NCBI RefSeq assembly: GCF_964656455.1
Contig: NC_135719.1
Span: forward strand, 70,482,283 to 70,546,282
Direction: 5' to 3'
From: Halichoerus grypus
Taxonomy: Eukaryota; Chordata; Mammalia; Carnivora; Phocidae
Length of the DNA stretch: 64,000 nucleotides
The position numbers and the translations under genes were made by a program. Below are positions 46,834-64,000 of this stretch, one piece after another. Numbering within the stretch: position 1 is the first letter of the stretch; the number at the start of each line of letters is the position of its first letter. The notes under the pieces were generated by a model. It was not told the origin of the DNA and searched no databases. It saw only the letters and a list, made by a program, of their open reading frames with translations.

Positions 46834-47539
46834 GGAGTCGGTAGAAGGAGTGGAGCTTTTACTTTGAAAAGGCCAGGGCACCCTGAGGTTCAGACAAGGA
46901 GGAATCCTGAAAGACACAGGTTCAACCCTGACCCTCTCAAAATAGGAACCCCCACAAAAGTTGGCCCAGGGGTCTTGGCCACCTTCCTGGGAATATATCT
47001 CGCCTGTTCCCATTCCTCGTTTATCCTTGCCAACAACATCTGTCTCCTTCCCTTCCAGTGGGACACTCCCAGGCAGTAAACCATCCCACTCAGCGGATTC
47101 CTCTCTAACTTCTGCAGCAGCCGTCCCATCTTTCCTCTGAAAATCCCCTCAGGAAGGGGGTGCACATGTCATCCCCATGGAAGTAGCACCTCATGAGAGA
47201 GGATTCCCTCCACCTGGAAGAGTGGCACATGATTTGCACATGAGGCGCATGTGATGGCTTCCTTTTCTGGACCTTTCCCAAATTAATCTTTCCTTATTGT
47301 TCCCCTTCAGGCAATCACTTCTCATTTCCTTATGATCTGTTCCTTCCCACTTCTCATTCCAGTCACTGCACTCAACGCCCGGTGTTAGTGGGCACAATTA
47401 TCTGAACCAAGGGAACGGTGTGTTTTAGGAGCTCGGGGACCATGCTAATGTATTATGCTAAGTGATGAGGTTGCTTTATAAAGCTGCTGATTCCCAAAGG
47501 ATGAAAAAAACCTTCCCAGACATGGGTTCTAAGCCCAGC

Positions 47540-47730
47540 TTGCCCAGATTTGAGCCCACCTCCACCATTTACCATCAGATACACTGTCTCTGGTTCTCAG
47601 TTTTCTCAACTGTGAAATGGGGAATAATAGTATCCACCTCGTGGGTTCTGATGAGGATTGAAAGAAATAACACCTTAGTCAGCACCTGGCATGAGGGAGC
47701 ACTTAATATAGTTGGCTCATTATTTTTACT
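47540..47730 (+). repeat. MIR SINE
   Basis: ttctcagttttctcaactgt, gaaatggggaataatagta and tcagcacctggcatgaggg give a clear MIR. Confidence 0.8.
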
Positions 47731-47786
47731 ATAGACTTCTTCAGCTTCCATTTTATCCAGGATAGAGCCACATAGCCTATGATTTA

Positions 47787-47917
47787 TTTTTCTTTTTAGA
47801 GAGAGAACGAGCAAGGAGCAGCCCCCTGATGAGCAGGGAGCCGATGCAGGACTCCATCCCTGGGATCATGACCTGAGCTGAAGGCAGATGTTTAACCAAC
47901 TGAGCCACCCAGGCACC
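47787..47917 (-). repeat. CAN-SINE, degenerate
   Basis: Minus orientation with internal deletions. Perfect 13-bp TSD agcctatgattta at 47774-47786 and 47920-47932. Confidence 0.88.
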
Positions 47918-47947
47918 CTAGCCTATGATTTATAATAAGAAATATAT

Positions 47948-48162
47948 AGGGGCACCGGGGTGGCTCAGTCAGTTGGGGGTCCGACTCTTGGTTTTGGCTC
48001 AGGTCGTTGGGGGGCGGGTCATGGGATCAAGCCGGAGTTGGGCTCTCCACTCACTGGGAGTCGGCTTGTCTCCCTCTCTCTCTGCCCCACCCACTGCTCA
48101 TACTCTCTCCCTCTATCGCTCTCTAAAATAAATAGATAAATCTTAAAAAAAGAAAGAAAGAA
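47948..48162 (+). repeat. CAN-SINE, diverged subtype
   Basis: Head ggggcaccggggtggctcag, with an AGAAAG-rich tail. The flanks are aagaaata repeats. Confidence 0.88.
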
Positions 48163-48289
48163 AGAAATACACATTTGGTTTGATCCTGTTCCTGACACAG
48201 AGCTCTTAAAACCCTTGGAATTTTCTAAGTGATAAGAGTGATAAAGGTGTCTTTTGTTATTCATAACAAGCCCATATCAACCACACCTG

Positions 48290-48935
48290 AATTTAGTTAT
48301 TGTGAGGGATTTTTTTGGGAAGTCCCTAAGGATGGGGGAGGTGGGGGGGTGGCTGGTTGCCAGGGAAACCAACCATGTGATTAGAGTTGAGAATTGGACC
48401 TCTCAGCTCCAACTTCCAACTTCTGGGTAGGGGAGAAGGGCTAGAGATTGAGTTCAATCACCAGTGGCCAGTGATTTAATCAGTCGCACCTATGTAATGA
48501 AACCTCCATAAAAACCCAAAAGGACAGGAGTTCGAGAAGCTTCTGGGTTGTTAAATACAGGGAGGTGCTAGGAGGGTGGTACACCCAAAGAGGAGAGGAA
48601 AGCTCCAGGTCCCTTCCCACGTACCTTGCCCATGCATCTCTTCCATCTGGGTGTTCCTGAGTTATATCCTTTTAATAAACCAATAATCTAGTAATCTGAG
48701 TTCTGTGATCCACTCTAGCAAATTAATCAAACCTAAGGAGTGGGTTGTGGGAAGCTTGGCTCTGCAACCGCTTAGAAGCACAAGTAACCTAGACTTGTGC
48801 CTGGCATCTGAGGTGGGAGGCATTCTTGTGGGACTGAGCCCTCAGTCTGTAGGATCTGACGCCATCCCCAGGCAGACAGTGTCAGCACTGAGTTAAACTG
48901 CAGCTCGCCCAGGTGGTGTTGCAGAATTGCTGGAT
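48290..48935 (+). mobile_element. Degraded LTR-like element (old endogenous retroviral type)
   Basis: Recurring mammalian LTR text: gaaacctccataaaaaccc, catgcatctcttccatctgg, and AATAAA at 48673-48678 in cttttaataaaccaat. No coding remnant is present. The family name is not assigned. Confidence 0.55.
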
Positions 48936-48978
48936 ATGTGGAAAACCCACGTGTCTCGAGTCAGAAGTGAAGTAGTGA

Positions 48979-49154
48979 GGGCGCCTGGGTGGTTCAGCTA
49001 GTTAAGCGTCTGCCTTCGGCTTGGGTCATGATCTCAGGGTCCTGGGGTCAGGCAGCGTTGGTCTCCCTGCTCAGCAGGGAGCCTGCTTCTCCCTCTGCCC
49101 CTTCCCTGTTCTCTCTCTCTCTCTTTCTCTCTCATAAATACAATCTTTAAAAAA
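48979..49154 (+). repeat. CAN-SINE
   Basis: Head gggcgcctgggtggttcag. The flanks aagtgaagtagtg and aagtgaggtagtg form an aged TSD. Confidence 0.92.
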
Positions 49155-49384
49155 AGTGAGGTAGTGTTATACAGTATTGAGAGTAGATGAGATGCATAGG
49201 AAGAATATGTTTTCCTTCACCCTACCTCTCAGTCTGACACAATTCAGAAGAACTGAGTGGGTTAAGAAAGTGGTCATGGTATTTTTGATTCAATGGAGGA
49301 AACCTCCAACTATCTCACCCTCCATTCTTGCCATGCAATTCACAGATTGTTCCAGCAAATAGGGTGCTAAAGGAGTGTTTATAA

Positions 49385-49558
49385 GGGGCGCCTGGGTGGC
49401 TCAGATGGTTAAGGTCATGATCTCGGAGTCTGGGATCGAGTCCCACATCGGGCTCCCTGCTCATCAGGGAGCCTGTTTCTCCCTCTGCCTGCCGCTCCCC
49501 CTGATTGTGCCCTGTCAAATAAATAAATAAAATCTTTAAAAAAAACAAAAACAAAAAA
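49385..49558 (+). repeat. CAN-SINE with internal deletion
   Basis: Jumps from ggttaag directly to gtcatgatctcgg, lacking the usual cgtctgccttcggctcag segment. Confidence 0.9.
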
Positions 49559-49559
49559 G

Positions 49560-51118
49560 GCAGATGGGTGATAGTCTGCCCCAGGCCCACTATTAATAGA
49601 ATAGTTACTTGAGCAAAGAGAGATTTTCTGTGTATGCTTGGAGGGGAGAGATGCTAAAATAAATAAATGAATAAAATAATCCACAATCTATGAGGGGCTA
49701 TACCTCCCACAGACTTCTGAGAGATAAGTGTATCCTTAGGTCCTTGGCCCACATACGAGGACATAGCTCCTGCCAACGCTCTGGCAAAAGGATGGGAAGA
49801 AGGAGTAGCTGAATCTCTCAATACAGTCTGCCTCAGATGAGGGAGAGAAGACAGTACTCTGCTGGTTAAGCCAGCTAGATCCTGGGCCAAGGGCGGAAGG
49901 CTATTTGGTCCCCTATCTACAAAAGCAGGGACTATAAGGATTCCCCCATGTCCTGACAGAAGGGTGCATGGGATGGTGGGAAAACTTGGCTCCATTTCTC
50001 ATTTCTAGCTTCTAAGGAGGGAGGGAGGAAGACACAGCTGACAGAGTATGGGGCGGGGAGGGGGAGGGGAGGAGGTAGTGTTCTAGTTATTCAGCTCTTG
50101 GGCCTGGTCCACCTGGCAGGGGGAGGCCAGGGCTCCAACAGAGGGCTGGGGCCTCTTTCCCAATTCCAAGGAAAGAGGAAGGTGTCCTTCAGGGTGGCAG
50201 CCAGTGGCTGGATGCAGGGTTGAGAACTGCAATGAGGAGCATTTCCATGGAGTGGCAGGGATGCTGAGGGGAGGCCCATGGGGTCAGAGTCGAACGTCAG
50301 ACCCCAAAGAAATGCTGCAGTGTGGTAAGACCTGGCTTAAGAGAACTCTAGAAAAACAGCCCATGTAGAAAAGTATGACTCAGGCCCCCAGAGAGCCAAG
50401 GAAGTAAAGCCCCTTAAACGAGAGCACCTGGGACACCATCCCCCATGAGCCTACTACAAAGGGGAAGGAGATTCCAGAACCTTTTAGATCTCCTTTACCA
50501 GAGAGAAGAGGAAGCACCGAGTGAAGGGAGCCGCTGGCGGAGGGGATACTGAACAGACCGGGCCTAGAAGGACGGGCCTCGCCTGATGTCTGCCGGTGTG
50601 GGAAACGGACAGCAATTCTTGGACAAGCCGAGCGGCACGCGCCTGTCTGCTAACCCCCAGGGCTTGCTCTGCCTCCAAACTGAGCCAAGAAGCAGGAGCA
50701 CTGGAGACAGACAGGCGGGCCATGCCTGGCAGGGCTCTGGCTCCGGCCTGCAGGGGGTGCCATGACATAGGACTGCCCCAAGCTGACCTGTTGCAAAATC
50801 CAGACTCTGGAGATGCTAGTTACCTTGTGTCTGCCGTAGCTTTGGCTGGCTTTTTGGACCCTGCATTGTGGACTCAGAGGGTCTTTGGGCATGAAGGGAA
50901 CAGGCTGAGTCCACTCTCGGCCAGAGAGTTAGAAGGGTGAAGGGCCCCAGAGGCCGGGGGAAAATGTGGCGAAAACCACTTGTGACAGATCTCCAAGGGA
51001 AAGGGACTCTTGAGGACTTGGGGTCCTGCCATCCCTTCCCAGAGCCAGGGTCCCCTTTCACTACTTCCCACATCGGAGGTTGACCTAAACTAGTGGTGTT
51101 CCTTAAAGACAGGGCACA
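49560..51118. other. Intergenic, nothing recognised
   Basis: No gene, young repeat or RNA recognised. Confidence 0.6.
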
Positions 51119-51316
51119 TGGGACACCTGGGTGGCTCAGTAGGTTAAGCGTCTGCCTTCGGCTCAGGTCATGATCCCAGGGTCCTGGGATGGAGTCCCAC
51201 ATCAGGCTCCTTGCTCAGCGAGGAGCCTGCTTCTCTCCCTGCCTGCCACTCCCCCTGCTTGTGCATACTCTCTCTCTCTCTCTATGACAAATAAATAAAT
51301 AAAATCTTAAAAAAAG
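51119..51316 (+). repeat. CAN-SINE, last before the DLL4 region
   Basis: Head gggacacctgggtggctcag. A gggcacat/ggggcaca repeat flanks it. No CAN-SINE is recognised to the right of this one. Confidence 0.92.
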
Positions 51317-51849
51317 AGGGGCACAACAGGAAGCAATGATGGAGACAACCTAGGATCTCAGCTGCCTCGTTGGTCCTCGGGCTACTGCTGGGACTATCCA
51401 GCCAGCATCCAAGCTCCTGTCTAGCCCACCCCCATCCTGTGGGTTGGGAGAGTGGAAGCTCCAGAAAGTGGTTTGTTGGCAGAAGCTTGAGAAGGATTAA
51501 CCAGCCAGTTGCTCACAAGTATTTTCATACACCAACTCATTTCAACCTCACAGTAATGTGCAAGAGGTATCAGCATCCTCTGAGAGGCTAAAGATAGGTA
51601 ACTGGATGGTTAGCTTCCTGGGGCGGAGACCATGCTTCATCGCCAACGCCTGGCACGTAAAAGGTGCTCAATCAGTGCGGAAGGAAAGAAGAGATGGATG
51701 GACATGTCCTAGGTCACCTGACAATGAGAAGTACTGCTGCAAAGGAGCTTCATTCAGCCTCCCAACTCAGACCCGGTGCTCTTTCCAGCCGGTCCCCACT
51801 CCCATGCATTCAGGGTGCCTGCGGGGACGGAGGTGGCTGGAGGCCTGAG

Positions 51850-52650
51850 GACTGCGAGGTGGGGAGGGAGCGGGCTGTACGCGAAAGGGCCCCCGCTTCT
51901 CTGGATACCCGGAGGCGTCTTGAGGGGTATCCAGAGCGCTCTGCAGTTTACTCCCTCGGCGTCGGGGCCCGTAGGGAGTTCCGCGCGACAAAGACGAAAA
52001 CTGAACTCGAGGCCGCCGCTCCCTGCCCCCGCTCGTCCCCCCGGGCCCCGGGACGGAGAAGGGCTGAGCCCCGAGGCATCTCCGCCCCCCCCGGCACCCC
52101 CCTGCGGGAGACGGCGGCCCCCGACCGCGCGCAGCCCCGACGGCCGCGCAGCGCCCTCTGGTGCCGGGCAGCGGGGCCCGGGCCGTCCCGCCTGCCGGCC
52201 CGCCGGCGACGCCGGCTTCCCGCGGCCGCGGCCCTGGCCCCGCGCGGGCTCTCAGGCCCGGGGCGGGATTCGGGGAGGCAGGAGGCGGAGCCCGGCCGGC
52301 GTGGGCGTCTCCGAGAAACTCGCGGCCTTCGGCGGCTTCCCGGCCCGGGAAGTGAGCCGGGGTCGGGAGGCCGCAAACAGGAAGTCGGGCTGTAACAAAG
52401 AGCGCAGGGGGGCGGGGGGGGGGGAGGCCGCGGGACCTCCGGGGCGCCCGGCGGCAGGTGGAGGGCCGACCCGGCCAGCGCGCCGCACCTGCCTTTTCCG
52501 CCGCGCCCGGGGCTCCGGGTCCGCCGGGATCCGGCCGGGCCACGGGGCCGAACCGTGCACCTTGGGCGCGAGGGAGGGCGCGGCCACGCGGGGACGGCGC
52601 ATCCTCTCCCCGGGAAGGGATAGTCACAGTTCCCTGAGTGAATCACTTCC
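51850..52650. other. Orphan CpG island between CHAC1 and DLL4
   Basis: About 0.8 kb of very GC- and CG-rich DNA (for example cgcgcagccccgacggccgcg), about 10 kb from CHAC1 and 2.3 kb beyond the DLL4 3' end. It contains an AACAGGAAGT ETS-type site at 52376-52385 and GC boxes. No coding exon is recognised. It could be the promoter of an unannotated non-coding RNA or a CpG-rich enhancer. Confidence 0.65.
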
Positions 52651-54916
52651 ATCCCCTTCCCGGAATGCCGCAGGCCACGTGGGACTGAGGGCTGGGTTCG
52701 CCGATCCTGCGGGACCCACGAGGAAGGGCTGGGAGAGATGCAGGGAGGGGCGAGCCCTGTGTGTGGGTCCCCGTCAGAGCTGGAGCATCCATCCGTACTG
52801 CCTGAGCTTAGTGGCCTTATTTAGCCTGAGCTGGGGGCCGGGGCGGAGGGTGGGGTGCCGGATAGGAGCCACTGTCTTTTTGTTTCTTACCCCCTAACCA
52901 GTCTGACCGCCGCGCTGAGGCAGGAGAGGGGGCCCCGGTGGAACAAGCCGGGTAAAGGCATTCCTCCCTTCACAGCCTCTTCCTGACTCACCTCCCCACC
53001 CCACAGAGATACCCAGGTGGTTAGCAGCCAGTGGGCCCTGGAAAAGCAGCTGTCCCCAGAGCTGGAGTTCACCATGGGGTCAGATTAGCCTTTAGGCTGG
53101 GCCCTGCCTCCAGGCTGTTAAGGAGCCACGAAACTCTGAATTCTCTTATGAAATACTCTTAACAAATTAAGCAGGCATTTGCTAAACCTTGGAGAGCACT
53201 TCCCAGTGCTTTGTTTGGCCTTGTTTCTGCCAAGCCCAGGACCTCTCCCGTATACCTGGACACTCTCTCAGGAAAGCCTGGGCACCTTACCGACGAGAAG
53301 CGGCTGCACCCTCCGGGAGTGACCTCCAGGCTAGCGTAGGAGGGCTTCTGCGGTGGCCTGTTCACACCCCAGCTGCGTGGCCTAGCTTCTGCCCGTGGAG
53401 CCACGGGTTGGGGCTGCCTAACCCAAACCTGGGCTTAGATCCCCTCTGTCCTGGGGAAAGCCTGTGTGGTGGGCTCTCCCAGCTCCCTGTCTAGGGCATC
53501 AGAGCCCGTGAGTGGGTTTAGCTAGCCAGCTCCCCTCCAGCGCTCTTCTCTGAGGCGCTGGCGGCCCGTGAAGCCCAGCACAGCCTGGTTGTGTGGACGT
53601 GCAGGCCCGCGGGTGTCCTACCTGTCCCCCACATGGGAGCCTCGTCATCGGCCTTGTGTCCCAGCCCAGTTTCCCCAGCCCCCAGGGCCCGGGAGCCGCT
53701 TTCCTGTTTCATTTTGGGCAGGAAGAGTGAGGTCGTGTTGTTCTTCCCCCTGCTGCCGGCTCAGGCTGTGGGAACAGTTCCCTGAATGCTTTCCTGTTTG
53801 ATACCCTGTGTGTGCAGTGAGGGGAGCAGGGGGCAAGAGCAAGGCGTGGAGCATGTGCCTCTGGGTGAGTGTGGATGAGCCTACGTCTCTCACTCCCATG
53901 TCTCTGGCATAAGCTCCCAGGTCAAGGCCGGGCATGCTGTGTGTGTATCAGGGAGAAAGAGGAAAAGGGAGGGCAAGGAGCACTGCATATACTTGGACTC
54001 CGTGGGGAGCATCTGGTGGGCCTATTTTGCTTTACTGTGGACAGGCTGGGAGCATCTGCTTGGCCTTTGTCGGGGCTCCATTTTTTCATCATTTGCTCTC
54101 CATGGGGTATGCCCGTGGCTGTAGAGAGAGGACTGTGGCCCCCTAGGGACCATCCTGCACCTACAGGAAGGTAGACATGAAGTAGCGACTGAAACTCCCT
54201 CATTAGTGCCTCAGCCTGAGAGACCTGGACTCAGGGAAGGCCACCTCCTCGCCCTCGTCCTCTCCCTGCAGTCAATAAGTCCCCGCAGCTCTGGGCAGAC
54301 CAGGTGCCCAGACTCCGCTCTCTTGGCCAGCTGCAAAGAGGACAGACCTAAGGCAAGCCCCCCCACCCCCAAGACCAGTGCCCTGCTGGGAATGAGAAGA
54401 GTAGGTAAGTGCCAGTCTATCTAAAACCCTGCAGCGGCAGGAGGAAGGACCCAGATGCCATTCTGGTTCAGAGACCCCATTCTCCAATAAGCGAATCTAC
54501 TTGAAAAGAGAAATACAGGCAGGATCATCCCTTCCCCCAAATTCCTGTATCCCCCAGGCTGGCTAGAGAGCCCACAAATTTTTTCAGGCTTGAGGAGAGA
54601 AAGGGAGATAGACTCAGGTCAGGGGGCATATCCCCCAAGTGATGGTGGGGGCATAAGGGGAAACAGGGAGCCACAGCAGCCTCAAGCCAGCAGTCAGGGA
54701 AGGCTGGTCTGGGCCTGGGCCTAGATGGGCGAGCTGGAGCTCTGCAAGGACTGGAAGGGGACAAGGGTCGGGAGCACAGCCGGCCAAACCCAAGTGCGCA
54801 CAGGGTCCCGACGGTCCTGGCGGGGCAGACAGCTGCAGTAGAAGAAGGGGAGTGAGAGGGGATGGAGAGAGCATTCCCACTCTGCCATCACAAAGACAGG
54901 ACCCAAGAAGTAATAA
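52650..54916. other. Spacer between orphan CpG island and DLL4 3' end
   Basis: No CAN-SINE and no exon recognised. It could hold non-coding or regulatory sequence for DLL4. Confidence 0.6.
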
Positions 54917-55973
54917 ACTCCTGTACACATCTGTTCCATATTATAAATACACATTATATACAAAATAATGTTATAAAATGTAGAAAGGTCAGTGCTTCTG
55001 ATTCTTAAATTATTGAAATACTAGACTCCAAAATAAACTACAAAAAAAAAAAACAAAATAAAAACTCATATTATTGATTTCTGAAGATCGGCTTCAAGGG
55101 TGGTCTGGGGGCAGTAGTGGGTGTGGGCAAAGCCCAGGCTCGAGGCTGTAGGAATGGTTCGAGGGAGGAAAGGGCCTCGGTGGCAACGGAACCTCAGTTC
55201 TCCCTCACTGGAATTTCTAACAACGCTGCCCTGAGCCCCCCAGTTAGGCCGGGCTTCCCTGGCTGGCCGATGGGGCAGGCCCTTCACCTGTCTGCCCAGG
55301 GGAACGCAGAGGCACCCAAGGCCAGAGGCTGGGGAACAGCCTTGCCCAGAGGGCCAAGGCCAGGGGGAAGCTGGAGGGGTGTTCTGAGCAAGGCCCCCAT
55401 GCAGTAGTTGGAGGCACAGGGCAGAAAGTGCTCCTCCCGCTTCAGGCGCTCACCTCACCTGCAGGGCAACTCCTGCCAAGAGCCGCACCCGATGGTATCC
55501 TGGCCCACAGATGGCCCTGCCCATACTGGCCTCCTCTCTCCTCTCTGATTCGGACCCAGCTGTCACCATGGGGCCTGGGCCAAAGGCACTTTTGGAAACA
55601 CAGATGCCAGTGGAGGCCACAGCAGCTCCAGGCCCCACGGGGCCACTGCTGCTCCCTCCGGAAAACAGGCCAGATCCCCAGAGGGGCCCTGTGAAGGCCA
55701 CTGCCGGCAGGGCGGGTCCCAGTGGCACCTCTCCTCTCTGCTCCCCTGGCTGGCGCGGCTGCCAATCTGATGCCAGACAGACACGCAGAGGCGTGGAAGG
55801 GCACTGCATCGCTTGGCAAGTTCACAGTCTGTCCAGGTCATGCCATTCCCTCTTCCTCCTGAGAGCAGCACGTTGCATATTAAAAATGTCCCATCCAGGA
55901 TGCAATGTAAACAATGCAGAAGGAAGATCCAGCTGCTGGGGCCGAGCTGGGATGTCCTGGGAAGGCTCCTGCC
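54917..55973 (-). other. DLL4: DLL4 3' untranslated region
   Basis: About 1.05 kb, beginning ggcaggagcc. It contains a perfect miR-30 seed match and ends in an A/T-rich block (complement of about 54917-55085). The close resemblance of this block to the human DLL4 transcript end is from memory. No AATAAA is seen on this strand near the end, so the 3' boundary is approximate. Confidence 0.75.
55906..55913 (-). promoter_or_regulatory. DLL4: miR-30 family target site in DLL4 3'UTR
   Basis: The minus strand reads TGTTTACA, an 8-mer match to the miR-30 seed, about 60 nt after the stop codon in the context gcattgtttacattgcat. Repression of DLL4 by miR-30 family members is established in endothelium. 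The site itself is seen directly. Confidence 0.8.
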
Positions 55974-63717
<7,744 letters not shown>

Positions 63718-64000
63718 CCCCTGGAGCGTCGCTCTCTCCCCGCGCCCGCCCTGGAGCTGGCTTCGTTCGGGACGCCGCTTTCCCGCGCGTCTGTCCGCCG
63801 GAGGGGTCCCTGGAAAGCCAGGCTCTTCTGGGGCTTTCCTCCCGCTTCGCCTTCTCGCTAGCTCTGCTCCAACTGCGGCGGTAGGTAATCCAGGTGAGGG
63901 CGGCTGGGCGGCGGCCGGGCTGAGGACGTGTCCTCGGGCTAATCCTGGGGCTGCAAGCCGGCTAGTGCCCGGTACACTGCACTGAGGCGGCTTGAGCTGC
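63718..64000 (-). promoter_or_regulatory. DLL4: DLL4 5'UTR and proximal promoter (cut by window edge)
   Basis: 283 bp upstream of the ATG, CpG-rich and without an obvious TATA box. It is probably mostly 5'UTR; the transcription start may lie beyond the right edge. Exact limits cannot be set here. Confidence 0.6.

Noticed and set aside
51664..52897. Long overlapping open frames on both strands (up to 373 codons) in the 51.7-52.9 kb stretch
   Set aside because: They arise from the stop-poor composition of the CpG island. The proteins are Pro/Arg/Gly-rich, lack domains and are open in several frames at once.

Overview
The window is nuclear DNA of a placental mammal, most likely a caniform carnivore. 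It carries about 36 copies of the tRNA-derived carnivore SINE (CAN-SINE/SINEC), recognised by a head of the type gcgcctgggtggctcag, a (TC)n stretch and an (AAATA)n A tail. The version ending in gcttgtgttccctctctc suggests an arctoid (bear, pinniped or mustelid relative), but the species is inference. Genes are split into short exons with GT/AG junctions. L2, MIR, MER5-like and L1 fossils fill the introns and spacers.

Three protein genes can be read exon by exon. (1) INO80, plus strand, 1637-17113: the last eight coding exons of the INO80 chromatin-remodelling ATPase, from helicase motif V to the stop, followed by a 3'UTR ending near 18495. The 5' part lies left of the window. (2) CHAC1, minus strand, 41372-39824: complete in three exons, 230 aa, a glutathione-specific gamma-glutamylcyclotransferase of the ATF4/CHOP stress response. 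It has a CpG-rich promoter with CCAAT boxes, a TATA-like box and two CARE-like sites. (3) DLL4, minus strand, 63717-55974: complete in 11 coding exons that sum to exactly 685 codons plus stop, the endothelial Notch ligand. Its 3'UTR runs to about 54.92 kb. The order INO80-CHAC1-DLL4 with these relative orientations is that of human 15q15, seen here from the other strand.

Layout: 1-18.5 kb INO80 introns and exons; 18.5-39.1 kb spacer dense in SINEs, with an L1 3' end, LTR-like, L2, MIR and DNA-transposon fossils; 39.1-41.9 kb CHAC1 and its CpG island; 42-51.3 kb a second SINE-dense spacer with nested insertions; 51.8-52.7 kb a CpG island with no assigned gene; 54.9-64 kb DLL4, free of recognisable CAN-SINEs.

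The three genes do not form one pathway. INO80 is a housekeeping nuclear remodeller. CHAC1 degrades cytosolic glutathione and has been reported to dampen Notch1 maturation. DLL4 is a Notch ligand, so the CHAC1-DLL4 neighbourhood is suggestive but not evidence of co-regulation. I found no clearly novel biological system. The best leads are cis-regulatory (CHAC1 upstream AP-1/MARE cluster, DLL4 intron 3 and intron 2 elements, an orphan CpG island) and retrotransposition oddities (a TSD-flanked naked poly(T), a triple target-site duplication, a 3'UTR retrocopy). All gene identifications are from recognition of the translated sequence; no database search was run.
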